Of a stretch of DNA of 64,000 nucleotides, positions 25,223 through 33,907 are shown in pieces. Both the position numbers and the translations under genes were made by a program. This stretch comes from CAYQJS01 sp964417895. GTDB lineage: Bacteria; Chloroflexota; UBA6077; SHYK01. The notes under the pieces are model-generated. The model was not told the origin of the DNA. It ran no database searches and saw only the letters and a program-made list of their open reading frames with translations. How positions within the stretch are numbered: the first letter of the stretch is position 1; each line of letters opens with the position of its first letter. The DNA lies in NCBI GenBank assembly GCA_964417895.1, contig CAYQJS010000010.1, positions 1 through 64,000 on the forward strand, given 5' to 3'.

Positions 25223-26559
25223 GCTACCCGGTCCTGTGCTGCGAATGGTCCATTCGGCACTCCAAGCGTTTGCTCGACCAGATCCTCTGCGGTCGAGGCA
25301 ACCAACACCTCTGCTTCCAGAGCGTCCGCTATCCGCTCCACGGTCCATCCATCAATGGTACGTCGCCCGGCGACGTCGAACATCGCACGAGGCAGCACGA
25401 CGCGCTGATGATTACGGCCGGACAGGGAAGCCACTACGTCGGCGCCCGGCATCAGGCCGGCCACCGACACCTGTCCCCCGAACAGTGAATTGTCCACGGC
25501 CACCACATCCAACGCCAGCCCTTCGGCGCGCAGATCGCACGCCAGCTCTGCCATGATCGGGGCCATGAGCCTGCCCGTCGCCCACGCCACAGAGTGAGAC
25601 GGGGCGGCGCGCGTGGGCCGGCGTCGGACAGCACGCTTCCAGCTCTCGCGAAACAGCTGGACGAGCCCGACGCCATTCTGGAGCTGAGGATAGCCGTCGT
25701 AGGCCCGCGCAGGAGGCAGCTTCCGCCCGGCGAGAAGGTACAGCTCATCCGCCGCGTAGACGAATCCGGCGCCGAATTTCTGTCGGCACGGCCGCTGGTG
25801 ACGCTCCACGAGGTCGATGGCGGCAGTCGCGTCAGCAGGCTCCAGGGGCCGCGCTCGAGTTGGTCGCGAGTGAACGGTGAAACCGACCGGTACCACGGCC
25901 GCGCTCTCGACGGCAGGGTGGCGCGCCGCCAGGTCTTCGAGCGTCCGGGCAAGCGCAGACCCGTCGTTGCGGCCGGGCATGAGCACGATCTGGGCGTGCA
26001 CGTGAATGCCGTGGGCCGCCAGCTCGTCGAGCTGCTCGAGGATCGGCGGCGCGTGCGCATTGCCCAGGAGGTCGCGCCGCAGCTCGGGATCTGTGGCGTG
26101 CACGGAGACGTGCAGCGGACTGAGACGCTGGAAGATCAGCCGCCGCCACTCTGCGTCGGACAGGTTGGTGAGCGTCGTGAAGTTCCCGTAGAGAAACGAG
26201 TATCGGAAGTCGTCATCTTTCACGTACAGGCTCCGCCGCAAGCCGCTCGGCAGCCCCCGGATGAAGCAAAAATCGCACGCGTTGTTGCAGGTCTTCATGT
26301 GGTCGAAGGCAGGGCTGTCGAACTCGACCCCCAGGTCCTCATCGGGTCCTTTCTCGGCGCATAGGACGACGCGCATCCCCGCCCGCTCGACGTCCAGCTC
26401 GACTGAGGGCCCGGACCCATCGAAGCGCACATCGATGACGTCGCGCGGCACCATCCCATTGACGGCCAGCAGTCGATCGCCCGGCTGCAACCCGGCACGC
26501 TCGGCGGGGCTGCCGGGCGCCACGCCGGTGACCTGCCCCGCTGGGGGGCGTCGGCTCAC
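25207..26559 (-). CDS. DUF512-family PDZ / radical-SAM-like protein
   Basis: About 450 aa. An N-terminal PDZ-like domain (VAPGSPAERAGLQPGDRLL) is followed by a radical-SAM-type Cys cluster CNNACDFC (CX3CX2C) with FIRGLPSGLRRSLYVKDDDFR, then the C-terminal DUF512 region (DLVERHQRPCRQKFG to the end). The family is conserved in Clostridia, Chloroflexota and some others; the reaction is unknown. GTG 26559 fits the family N-terminus and follows plsC by 13 bp; TTG 26583, overlapping plsC, is possible. Confidence 0.85.
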   Translation of the reverse strand: MSRRPPAGQVTGVAPGSPAERAGLQPGDRLLAVNGMVPRDVIDVRFDGSGPSVELDVERAGMRVVLCAEKGPDEDLGVEFDSPAFDHMKTCNNACDFCFIRGLPSGLRRSLYVKDDDFRYSFLYGNFTTLTNLSDAEWRRLIFQRLSPLHVSVHATDPELRRDLLGNAHAPPILEQLDELAAHGIHVHAQIVLMPGRNDGSALARTLEDLAARHPAVESAAVVPVGFTVHSRPTRARPLEPADATAAIDLVERHQRPCRQKFGAGFVYAADELYLLAGRKLPPARAYDGYPQLQNGVGLVQLFRESWKRAVRRRPTRAAPSHSVAWATGRLMAPIMAELACDLRAEGLALDVVAVDNSLFGGQVSVAGLMPGADVVASLSGRNHQRVVLPRAMFDVAGRRTIDGWTVERIADALEAEVLVASTAEDLVEQTLGVPNGPFAAQDRVACAAS

Positions 26560-26572
26560 GATAGGCTGAGCT

Positions 26573-27247
26573 TCAGTGAGCAACGAGCAACTGGTCCTCA
26601 GCGCCGTAGGCGCCTCGCCGTTCAGGGGGGAGCAATTCCGCGACCGCGCCCATGATGCGGTCTGCCGCGACCTCGTCAGTGTCGTCCGAGGGAACAAAGA
26701 AGGGCGGCCCGAAGCGAGCTTCAAATGACGGGCGTTTTCGCAGGTCCCACAGTCCCCCGATGGCCTCCGTGCCCACCAGGGCCACTGGGAGCACGGGGCA
26801 CGCGGCGCGGGCAGCGAGGTAGCCGATCCCTCGGAGCGGGCGCTCGAGTCCATGCGGACGGCGCGTCCCCTCGGGGAACACGACGACAGCGGCCCCGGCC
26901 TGGAGCAGCGCGAGAGCATCGCGCACAGCTCGCACATCGGCGCCGCCGCGCTGCACCGGGAAGGCGCCCCTCCAGGCGTCGAGAATCGTCCGGCTCGCCC
27001 ACGGCCGAAACAGCTCCGCTTTGGCCATGAACGCAAGCGGCCGCGGAGCGACAGCCATGAGAATGACAGGATCCGCGTTGCTGACGTGGTTGCACACCAC
27101 AAGCACGCCACCCGAGCGCGGGAAGTGTCCCAGTTCAACAACGTGCGATCGCGTAAGTAGCGCCTTGACGACCAGGGTGAAAGCGCGGATGGCGCTGTAG
27201 ACGACCCCCCCTGACCCCACGCTCTGAAGGCGTCCGCCCCTATTCAC
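26573..27247 (-). CDS. plsC: 1-acyl-sn-glycerol-3-phosphate acyltransferase (PlsC-like)
   Basis: 224-aa membrane-associated acyltransferase of phospholipid synthesis. The catalytic HX4D is NHVSNADP and the substrate motif is FPEGTRR; an N-terminal hydrophobic helix is present. GTG 27247 overlaps the end of the rluB-cmk fusion by 8 bp. The partner arrangement cmk-plsC is common. Confidence 0.92.
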   Translation of the reverse strand: MNRGGRLQSVGSGGVVYSAIRAFTLVVKALLTRSHVVELGHFPRSGGVLVVCNHVSNADPVILMAVAPRPLAFMAKAELFRPWASRTILDAWRGAFPVQRGGADVRAVRDALALLQAGAAVVVFPEGTRRPHGLERPLRGIGYLAARAACPVLPVALVGTEAIGGLWDLRKRPSFEARFGPPFFVPSDDTDEVAADRIMGAVAELLPPERRGAYGAEDQLLVAH

Positions 27248-29030
27248 CTATGTCCACCCGCTCTCGGACGTACTCGGCCACCTGCTCCACGACCTCGTCA
27301 GCGGTCACGCCGTCTGTGTGGATCACGATGGCGTCCGCCGCTGGCCGTAACGGCGCAACCTCTCGCGTGCGGTCCAATGCATCGCGCTCTTGCAGCTGAC
27401 GTTCGACGGCTTCGGCGAGGGCGGTGGCCCCGGACTGCTGCGCGCGCCGACGCGCACGCTCCGGAAGAGAAGCTTCCAGGAAGATTTTCACGTGCGCGTC
27501 GGGGAAGATGACGGTGCCGATGTCGCGCCCGACCACGACCACGCGCCCTGGACCTGCGGCCCGCCTCTGCACCGGGACCAGAGCTGCCCGCACCTCAGGG
27601 TGCGCCGCGACTCGCGATACCTGAGCATCCACGTCGGACGACCGGATCTCCCGGGTCACGTCGCGACCACCGCAAAGCACCCTGCCCGAGTCGTCGTCGG
27701 CACCCGACCCGACGATGTGGATGTCCGACTCGCCCGCGAGCGTGGCTAGAGCGGGCCCGTCGTTCAGATCCATTCCGCGGCGCAGCGCCTCAAAGGTGAG
27801 CACTCGGTACAGCACGCCGGTGTCGAGAAAATGCGCTCCCAGACGTTGGGCCAGACGCGCGCCAACCGTACTCTTTCCGGCGGCGGACGGGCCATCAATG
27901 GCTACAACCAGGGGTCGGCGGTCATCGATCTGAAGCCGGGGGTCCGTCGCGACCCTCCGTGACGGCCGCGGGGTTCTGGCGCGTCCCTCCCTTGAGGAAG
28001 CGGGTAGCGGTGGAGGGTTCGGCCCCCCCTCCCTCGCCCTCCCCCTCGGTGGGGGCACGGGACCAATCAGGCCCCTGGCCCCTGTCCCCTGGCCCCTGTC
28101 CCCTATCCCCCGTCCCCTGTCCGTTGCCACCCGGCCTGCCAGGGCCAGGACCTCAGTAGTTGTCAGGTCTCGGCACTCCCCCGGATCTAACTTGCCCAGG
28201 CGGACGGGGCCGATGCGCGTGCGGACCAGCCTCAGCGCGGGGTTGCCGACAGAGGCCAGCATACGGCGCACCTCCCGGTTCCGACCCTCATGCAAGACGA
28301 TGCGAATCCAGCATCCGCGTTCCGGGTTCCGCGTCCCGGGAGATCGCCGCTTCGACGTTGGAACCCGACTGTGGTCTCGAGCCACGAGGACGAGCCGGGT
28401 CCGTCGGCCGTCCAGCAAGACGCCGGAGCGCAGGCGCTCGAAAAACTCCTCGCTCGGGGGCTCCGCCACCCGCGCCAGATACTCCTTCTCGGTCCCGTAG
28501 CGTGGGTGGGCAACGCGATTGGCGAAGGCGCCGTCATTCGTCATCAGAATGAGGCCCTCTGAGTCCTTGTCGAGCCTGCTCACAGGATAGAGCCGGTCAT
28601 GGGTGGGCACAAGCTCCATTACCGTGTGCTCGGCGTGAGGATCGCGTACCGAGGTGACGACACCTCGGGGCTTATAAAGTGCGATGTAGCGCGCCGCCGG
28701 CGGCTGAGGCCCGAGCCCCCTTCCGTCCACGACGATGGCGTCATGCCCTAGCTTAACGAGGGTTGCAGGCGCCGTAACCTGCCCACCGTTCACCTCGACT
28801 CGTCCCTCGGCCACGAGCTTCTCAGCCTCGCGGCGCGAGCAATGGCCGAGCATCGAGAGCGCGCGGGCAAGCCGGACTGGGGGCTGGGGGTCGGGGTCTG
28901 GGGGTCGGAGGTCTGAGGCTGGGGGTTCGGCCGAGGGCCCGGGATCTGATGTCGGGGGTCTGGCACCGAGGGCCCGGCGTCCATCCCCTAGCCCCTGGCC
29001 CCTGGCCCCCGACCCCTGCTGCGGGGTCAT
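27240..29030 (-). CDS. Fused 23S rRNA pseudouridine synthase (RluB family) and cytidylate kinase
   Basis: 596-aa single frame. The N-terminal part holds an S4 domain (LARALSMLGHCSRREAEKLV) and an RsuA/RluB catalytic domain (RLDKDSEGLILMTNDG with catalytic Asp). The C-terminal part is a complete Cmk (VVAIDGPSAAGKST, FLDTGVLYR, VVGRDIGTVIFP). The linker, the first ~50 residues and a loop in the synthase (SPGTRNPERG) are encoded by short tandem repeats. No ATG, GTG or TTG was found just before the Cmk domain, so Cmk is made only as part of the fusion. ATG 29030 overlaps the dacA stop (ATGA). Confidence 0.88.
   Translation of the reverse strand: MTPQQGSGARGQGLGDGRRALGARPPTSDPGPSAEPPASDLRPPDPDPQPPVRLARALSMLGHCSRREAEKLVAEGRVEVNGGQVTAPATLVKLGHDAIVVDGRGLGPQPPAARYIALYKPRGVVTSVRDPHAEHTVMELVPTHDRLYPVSRLDKDSEGLILMTNDGAFANRVAHPRYGTEKEYLARVAEPPSEEFFERLRSGVLLDGRRTRLVLVARDHSRVPTSKRRSPGTRNPERGCWIRIVLHEGRNREVRRMLASVGNPALRLVRTRIGPVRLGKLDPGECRDLTTTEVLALAGRVATDRGRGIGDRGQGTGARGLIGPVPPPRGRAREGGPNPPPLPASSREGRARTPRPSRRVATDPRLQIDDRRPLVVAIDGPSAAGKSTVGARLAQRLGAHFLDTGVLYRVLTFEALRRGMDLNDGPALATLAGESDIHIVGSGADDDSGRVLCGGRDVTREIRSSDVDAQVSRVAAHPEVRAALVPVQRRAAGPGRVVVVGRDIGTVIFPDAHVKIFLEASLPERARRRAQQSGATALAEAVERQLQERDALDRTREVAPLRPAADAIVIHTDGVTADEVVEQVAEYVRERVDIGE
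28020..28135. repeat. Repeat tract in the linker of the rluB-cmk fusion
   Basis: PLPL-like C/G runs (28020-28060) next to CCCCTGG/CCCCTGT heptamers (28063-28135), lying exactly between the two enzyme domains. Confidence 0.85.
28317..28342. repeat. Heptamer repeat inside the rluB domain
   Basis: GCGTTCC / GGGTTCC / GCGTCCC units, read as SPGTRNPERG in a surface loop before the conserved VLHEGRNREVRRM. Confidence 0.6.
28875..29025. repeat. Heptamer repeats at the 5' end of rluB-cmk
   Basis: GGGGGTC/GGGGCTG and CCCCTGG units over ~150 bp, read as a Pro/Asp/Gly-rich N-terminal extension. Confidence 0.8.
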
Positions 29031-30079
29031 CGCGGCCACTCGACGAGCCGCCGCCCGGCCAGCCATATGCTGGTGCTGGTCCGAGTGCTGAAAGCTCTCA
29101 GGAATGGCCGCTCCCATCCCACCAGAGGCGCCGTCCGCCCGCTGGAGGTCGCCAGGCTCCCGTCGTGAACCGCTGCGAACCCCGCGCGCGGCACGTCGAG
29201 GGTGATGGGGGGAAGAGCGAAGGCCCAGTCGAGCAACGTCTCAGTCTCTCGCGCGATGTTTGAGCTGTTCAGGATAACGCTGACCAGCCGACGTCCATCG
29301 CGGACGGCGCTGGCAGCAAACGATGGCCCGGCGTCGTCGGTGTATCCGGTTTTCACGCCATCAACCCCCGGGTACGTGCCAAGAAGTGGATTCGTGCTGA
29401 CAAAGAGGTAGAGCGGCGGCCCATCGACAGTGTGGCGCCTCGTAGCGACGATGCGCGCCAGCGTCGGCTCCGCCATCACCGCGCGCGCGATCTCCGCCAA
29501 ATCTCGGGCCGACGAGTAATGACCCGTCTGGTCGAGCCCTGTCGGATTCGCGAAATGGGTGTTGCTTAACCCCATCGCGACTGCTCTTTCGTTCATCCAG
29601 ACGATAAACCGTTCGATGGAGCCGCCTCCCACGCTTTCGGCGATTGCCAGGGCGGCGTCGTTCCCGGAGGTGAGGAGCAAGCCATAGAGCATGAACTCGA
29701 GGGGCAGCGTGTCTCCAGGCGCCAATCCGATAATGACGGGCTCCGAGAGGGAGCGCTCGCTGGCCCGGATCGCGTCCGCGAGGGACCCACGGTCGAGGGC
29801 GACCAGGGCGGTCATCATCTTTGTGAGGCTGGCAGGAGCGAGGCGAGCGTCCGCGTCTCGCGAGGCAAGCGCGTGCCCGGTGCTCGCGTCGACGAGCGCC
29901 GTGCCTGCCGCCCGCACCCCAGCCGGCAGCGGCGGGACTGCCCGAAGCGCCGTCAGATCGCTCGCGCTGACGCGGTACGAGAACGGGTCACCGTAGCCGA
30001 AGGTCGGAGGTCCGAACCCGCCGGCGCCCGCGAGGACGGCAAGCCAGAGGAGGAGCACGGGCAGCCGGACCGCTGTCAT
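29027..30079 (-). CDS. D-alanyl-D-alanine carboxypeptidase (S11, penicillin-binding)
   Basis: 350-aa exported DacA/DacF-like enzyme that trims peptidoglycan stem peptides. There is a hydrophobic signal sequence (residues ~5-22), SXXK as SLTK, SXN as SGN and KTG as VKTGYTDD. It ends with a short C-terminal domain and overlaps yraN by 4 bp and rluB-cmk by 4 bp, so it sits in a tightly packed operon. Confidence 0.93.
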   Translation of the reverse strand: MTAVRLPVLLLWLAVLAGAGGFGPPTFGYGDPFSYRVSASDLTALRAVPPLPAGVRAAGTALVDASTGHALASRDADARLAPASLTKMMTALVALDRGSLADAIRASERSLSEPVIIGLAPGDTLPLEFMLYGLLLTSGNDAALAIAESVGGGSIERFIVWMNERAVAMGLSNTHFANPTGLDQTGHYSSARDLAEIARAVMAEPTLARIVATRRHTVDGPPLYLFVSTNPLLGTYPGVDGVKTGYTDDAGPSFAASAVRDGRRLVSVILNSSNIARETETLLDWAFALPPITLDVPRAGFAAVHDGSLATSSGRTAPLVGWERPFLRAFSTRTSTSIWLAGRRLVEWPR

Positions 30080-30444
30080 TCCTCGACCGCGTTCACGTAA
30101 TGCTCCAGGCGCAATGGCCGGCCGTCGTCGCCCATCACGATCGCGATGACGTCGGCCCGCCAGTCGGCGTGCTCCTGCCCGTGCTGCTGCAGGTAGCGCC
30201 GACTCAAGGCGGCGACCCGCTGCTGCTTTCGCCGCGTCACGGACTCTTCAGGCTCCATATCAGCGTAGCGCACTGTACGGACTTCGACGAACACCAGGCA
30301 GGCGCCCTCCTGGGCGACCAGATCGATCTCGCCGTAGCGCGTACGCACGTTGCGATCCAGAATGCGATAGCCGGCCTTGCGAAGGTGCTCAGCCGCGAGT
30401 TCTTCTCCCCGCCGGCCTAGCTCTCGGCGGCTATCGTGTTTCAC
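30076..30444 (-). CDS. YraN / UPF0102 family endonuclease-fold protein
   Basis: 122-aa PD-(D/E)XK-like protein with RRGEELAAEHLRKAGY, RYGEIDLVA and VFVEVRT (putative catalytic D/E-x-E). UPF0102 proteins are widely found next to rnhB, as here; their cellular role is not firmly known. Confidence 0.92.
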   Translation of the reverse strand: MKHDSRRELGRRGEELAAEHLRKAGYRILDRNVRTRYGEIDLVAQEGACLVFVEVRTVRYADMEPEESVTRRKQQRVAALSRRYLQQHGQEHADWRADVIAIVMGDDGRPLRLEHYVNAVEE

Positions 30445-30447
30445 GCG

Positions 30448-31278
30448 TCACCATTCTGCCTCGTCTGCTTCGACAGGCTGGACCCGCCCGGCACCGCACA
30501 CGGCGGCGACCGGCTGCCAGGTGACACGATGGTGGGCTGAGGGCCCCAGCTCCCGCAGAGCGGCTGCGTGCTCTGATGTCCCGTAGCCGACGTTATGGCC
30601 GAATCCGTAACCGGGGATCTCGCGGTTCAGATCGGCCATGATGCCGTCTCGTGTGACTTTCGCGACGATGGACGCCGCCGCGATGCTCAAACACCTCCCG
30701 TCTCCCTGGAGGACCGAGGTTTGCAGCACCGCGGGCGACCAGAGGGGAAAGCCGTCAATGAGCAGGTAGTCAGGGCGGACCCGCAGGCTCTGCACCGCTC
30801 GCCAGAATGCGAGCTGGCCGGCGAACGAGAGTCCAAGCTCGTCCACCACAGATGGCGGGACGATCCCGGTCCCGATCGCAAGCGCGACCGCCCGAATACG
30901 CGGCAGCGCAGCGCTACGCTGCCGCGCGGAGAGGCGTTTCGAGTCGCGGACGCCGGCGAACTCGGCCCTCGTGCCGGGCGGCGCTGCGAGAAGCGGCTCG
31001 AGGGCCTTCGGGTCGGCGGGCAGAATGACGGCGGCCGCGACGACCGGCCCGGCCCAAGCCCCTCGGCCAGCTTCGTCGATACCGGCGATGAGGCGGACAC
31101 CGCGCCCCCACAGAAGGGACTCGATGCGGAGGCCCGGGATCGGACCTGGTGGAGATCCGGAGCGGGACTCAGCTCGCCGCGGCGCGTCGCGGCCGGGGGC
31201 TGCGCCGCTCGGGGATCCGAGCCGCCTTGCCGGTGAGACCTCTGAGGAAGTAGAGCTTTGCTCGCCGGACCCTGCCAT
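30448..31278 (-). CDS. rnhB: Ribonuclease HII
   Basis: Removes ribonucleotides from DNA. The catalytic motif GIDEAGRG and the following AGPVVAAAVILP identify the family, and a DSKRLSARQR segment follows. From ATG 31278 it would be 276 aa and overlap rplS by 110 bp. No ATG, GTG or TTG occurs between that ATG and the conserved GIDEAGRG, so either the long overlap is real or a rare CTG start is used near 31105. The N-terminal ~55 residues are Ser/Pro/Arg-rich and not conserved. Confidence 0.92.
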   Translation of the reverse strand: MAGSGEQSSTSSEVSPARRLGSPSGAAPGRDAPRRAESRSGSPPGPIPGLRIESLLWGRGVRLIAGIDEAGRGAWAGPVVAAAVILPADPKALEPLLAAPPGTRAEFAGVRDSKRLSARQRSAALPRIRAVALAIGTGIVPPSVVDELGLSFAGQLAFWRAVQSLRVRPDYLLIDGFPLWSPAVLQTSVLQGDGRCLSIAAASIVAKVTRDGIMADLNREIPGYGFGHNVGYGTSEHAAALRELGPSAHHRVTWQPVAAVCGAGRVQPVEADEAEW

Positions 31279-31540
31279 GGCGCAGGACCTCCACTTTGTC
31301 GATGCGCGGCGAGGCGAACATAAAGGTGCGTTCCACCCCTACGCCGTGCGCGATGCGGCGCACCTTGAAAGTGCCGTCGAGCCGCTCGGGACGGTGCTGG
31401 CCGATAACCATGCCCTCGAACGCTTGCACACGCTCCTTCCCGCCCTCCACCACGCGGACGTGCACCCGCACGGTGTCACCAACCTCGACGCGTACACCGC
31501 CCTCGCGGCGGCCGTCCAGCAGCTCGTGTAGCTCTGCCAT
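31169..31540 (-). CDS. rplS: 50S ribosomal protein L19
   Basis: 123 aa, family length. VRVHVRVVEGGKERVQAFEG and the C-terminal RRAKLYFLRGLTGKAARI are diagnostic. ATG 31540 has GGAGGGA upstream. The 3' end is overlapped by rnhB. Confidence 0.97.
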   Translation of the reverse strand: MAELHELLDGRREGGVRVEVGDTVRVHVRVVEGGKERVQAFEGMVIGQHRPERLDGTFKVRRIAHGVGVERTFMFASPRIDKVEVLRHGRVRRAKLYFLRGLTGKAARIPERRSPRPRRAAAS

Positions 31541-31560
31541 AGCATTCCCTCCATTCTCAG

Positions 31561-31645
31561 CCGCTCGTCCTGAGCCTGTCGAAGGACGGCGGTTCCGGCC
31601 AACGGTGTCACCGGGCTCATGGTTCGACAGGCTCACCACGAGCGG
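31561..31645. repeat. Palindromic repeat (CCGCTCGT...TGTCGAA type)
   Basis: Two 23-bp arms (31561-31583 and 31623-31645), reverse complements at about 21 of 23 positions, flank a 39-bp centre between hppA and rplS. The same arm sequence forms the core of the element at 34670-34776. Confidence 0.8.
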
Positions 31646-31649
31646 ACTC

Positions 31650-33794
31650 TCAGATAAACAGCGGCGCCAGCACGAGAGTGATGGTGCTGAGCAGCTTGAC
31701 CAGCACGTGAAGCGAGGGACCAGCCGTGTCCTTGAAGGGATCGCCGACAGTGTCCCCGACGACGGCGGCAGCGTGCGCGGGTGTTCCCTTGCCCAGCACA
31801 ACGCCGGATGCGTCGCGCAGGTTCCCGGCTTCGATGAACTTCTTGGCGTTGTCCCAGGCGCCGCCGCCATTGTTCAGCACTGTTGCCAGGATGATACCGG
31901 CTATGGTCCCCACCATGAGCAGCGCTCCGACGGCCTGCGCCGCGTCCAGTCCCAGCCACTTGAAGCTGAGGCCCACAACCAGCGAGGCGAAGATCGGCAG
32001 CAGGCCGGGCGCGATCATCTCGCGCAGCCCCGCCCGCGTGGTGATGTCCACGGCGCGTGCGTAGTCCGGCCGAACTGTTCCCTCCATGATTCCCGGGTTC
32101 TCGCGGAACTGGCGCCGGACCTCTTCAATGATAGCGGATGCGGTCTTGGCGACCGCTCTGATCGCCAGCGAGCTAAACAGGAAGACGAGCATCACGGCGA
32201 TGAGCGACGCCACGAACACCTCGACCTTCGTGAGGTCAACGGAGAAGCTCGTCGCACCCGTCAATCGCTTCACTTCATCAGCATATGCGCCGAATAGCAG
32301 GAAGGCTGCCAGTGCGGCGGACGCCATCGCGTAGCCCTTGGTGAGCGCCTTGGTGGTGTTGCCCACGGCGTCGAGCCGGTCGGTGATCTCGCGGGCCTGG
32401 CCTCCGGCGCCGGTCATCTGGATGATCCCGTTGGCGTTGTCGGTAATCGGGCCGAATGTGTCCATCGCCAACACGTAGGCCGCAGTCATCAGCATGCCCA
32501 TGGTGGCGACCGCTGTCCCAAACAGGCCGGCCTCGCCGGTCGTGATGCCCAGGCCGGGTGCGGCCTGGGCGCCAAGGTGGAATGCCGCCAGGAGCGCGGC
32601 GCCGACCGCGACCGCCGTAGAAGCTGTGGTCTCGAACCCGACGGCGGTGCCCATCACGATGACGGTGGCCGGGCCTGTCTCTGCCGCGTGGGCGATCTCC
32701 CGCACGGGCCGCCACGCCCCCGCGGTGTAGTACTGCGTAATGAAGACGATGACGATGCTGGTCACGATCCCCACCAGCCCGGCCCAGAAGAACCACACGG
32801 AGCCCAGCATCGTCGTAGTGGCGATGTAAAGGAAGATAACGGCGAGGATGACCGAAACGAAGTACCCCCAGTTGAGCGAGTTCATCGGGTCCTCGTCGGG
32901 ATTCGGCCGCATCCGTCCCCAGAGCGGAACCGCCAGCAGGCCCACCATGGTCGCGAAGACGCCGAAAGCGCGCACGACGAGGGGGAAGATCACCCACGCC
33001 GGGTTGTTGGTGTGCAGGAAGATTGCAACCCCCAGGATCATGGCGCCGATGTTCTCCGCCGCGGTGGACTCGAAGAGGTCGGCGCCACGCCCGGCGCAAT
33101 CGCCCACGTTGTCCCCCACCAAGTCGGCGATGACGGCGGCGTTGCGCGGGTCGTCCTCGGGGATCCCCGCCTCCACCTTCCCGACCAGGTCAGCTCCCAT
33201 GTCCGCGGCCTTCGTGTAGATCCCGCCGCCCAACTGGGCGAAGAGGGCGACGAAGCTGGCCCCGAAGCCGAACCCGACGATGCCGGATGGCGTGTATCGC
33301 GGGTCAGCGCCGTACAGGTAGTAGATGCCGGTCACCCCCAGAAGACTCAGGGCGACGATGAAGAAGCCGGACACCGCTCCGCCCCGAAGGGAGACCCTGA
33401 TGGCGTCGTTGAGGCTGCGCTGCGCCGCCGCCGCCGTGCGCACGTTGGATTTCACCGCGACGTACATGCCGATGAGCCCGGCTAGCGCCGACGCCGCGGC
33501 GCCTACCAGGAACGCGAACGCCGTCCTGATGCCGACCTCTTGCGCCGTCAGGCCCGAATGGGCCGGTGCCAGGAGCGCGAGAACGAGGCCAACCAGGACG
33601 GCAGCCACCACAGCGAGCATCGCGATGGTCTGGTACTGGCGGCGGAGGAAGGCGGTCGCCGCCTCGAAGATTATGTCGCCTATTTGCTGCATCTCGACTG
33701 TGCCTGTGTCTTGTCGGAGCACGTCCCACGCAAGATAGATGGCAAATAGGATGGCAACTATCCCGGCGATCGGCACAATCGGCATCAGTTCCAT
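31650..33794 (-). CDS. hppA: Membrane-bound H+-translocating pyrophosphatase
   Basis: About 714 aa, ~16 membrane segments; couples PPi hydrolysis to proton pumping. The substrate signatures GGGIYTKAADMGADLVGK, DVVGDN-like VGDNVGDCAGRGADLFES and the C-terminal GDTVGDPFKDTAGPS are present. The segment GNTTKALTKG has Lys where K+-dependent enzymes have Ala, so this should be the K+-independent type (from memory of the family rule). ATG 33794 has GGGGAG 9 nt upstream; ATG 33812 is an alternative. Confidence 0.95.
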   Translation of the reverse strand: MELMPIVPIAGIVAILFAIYLAWDVLRQDTGTVEMQQIGDIIFEAATAFLRRQYQTIAMLAVVAAVLVGLVLALLAPAHSGLTAQEVGIRTAFAFLVGAAASALAGLIGMYVAVKSNVRTAAAAQRSLNDAIRVSLRGGAVSGFFIVALSLLGVTGIYYLYGADPRYTPSGIVGFGFGASFVALFAQLGGGIYTKAADMGADLVGKVEAGIPEDDPRNAAVIADLVGDNVGDCAGRGADLFESTAAENIGAMILGVAIFLHTNNPAWVIFPLVVRAFGVFATMVGLLAVPLWGRMRPNPDEDPMNSLNWGYFVSVILAVIFLYIATTTMLGSVWFFWAGLVGIVTSIVIVFITQYYTAGAWRPVREIAHAAETGPATVIVMGTAVGFETTASTAVAVGAALLAAFHLGAQAAPGLGITTGEAGLFGTAVATMGMLMTAAYVLAMDTFGPITDNANGIIQMTGAGGQAREITDRLDAVGNTTKALTKGYAMASAALAAFLLFGAYADEVKRLTGATSFSVDLTKVEVFVASLIAVMLVFLFSSLAIRAVAKTASAIIEEVRRQFRENPGIMEGTVRPDYARAVDITTRAGLREMIAPGLLPIFASLVVGLSFKWLGLDAAQAVGALLMVGTIAGIILATVLNNGGGAWDNAKKFIEAGNLRDASGVVLGKGTPAHAAAVVGDTVGDPFKDTAGPSLHVLVKLLSTITLVLAPLFI

Positions 33795-33907
33795 ATCGAG
33801 GACACTCCCCATTGATTATGGGCGCACCATTGCGCCGTTAGTGAAACAGTGGTGAACGGATGGGGCCATTAAACAGCGAGGAGTGTACCAAGCCGAGCGG
33901 GCTAGCT

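Noticed and set aside
28490..29117. ATG 29117 as the start of rluB-cmk
   Set aside because: It would overlap dacA by 90 bp; ATG 29030 in an ATGA overlap is more likely, and the extra residues are not conserved.
31169..31870. A 233-residue extended form of L19
   Set aside because: Sequence before ATG 31540 lies in hppA and a palindromic repeat; the conserved protein starts at 31540 with a good ribosome-binding site.
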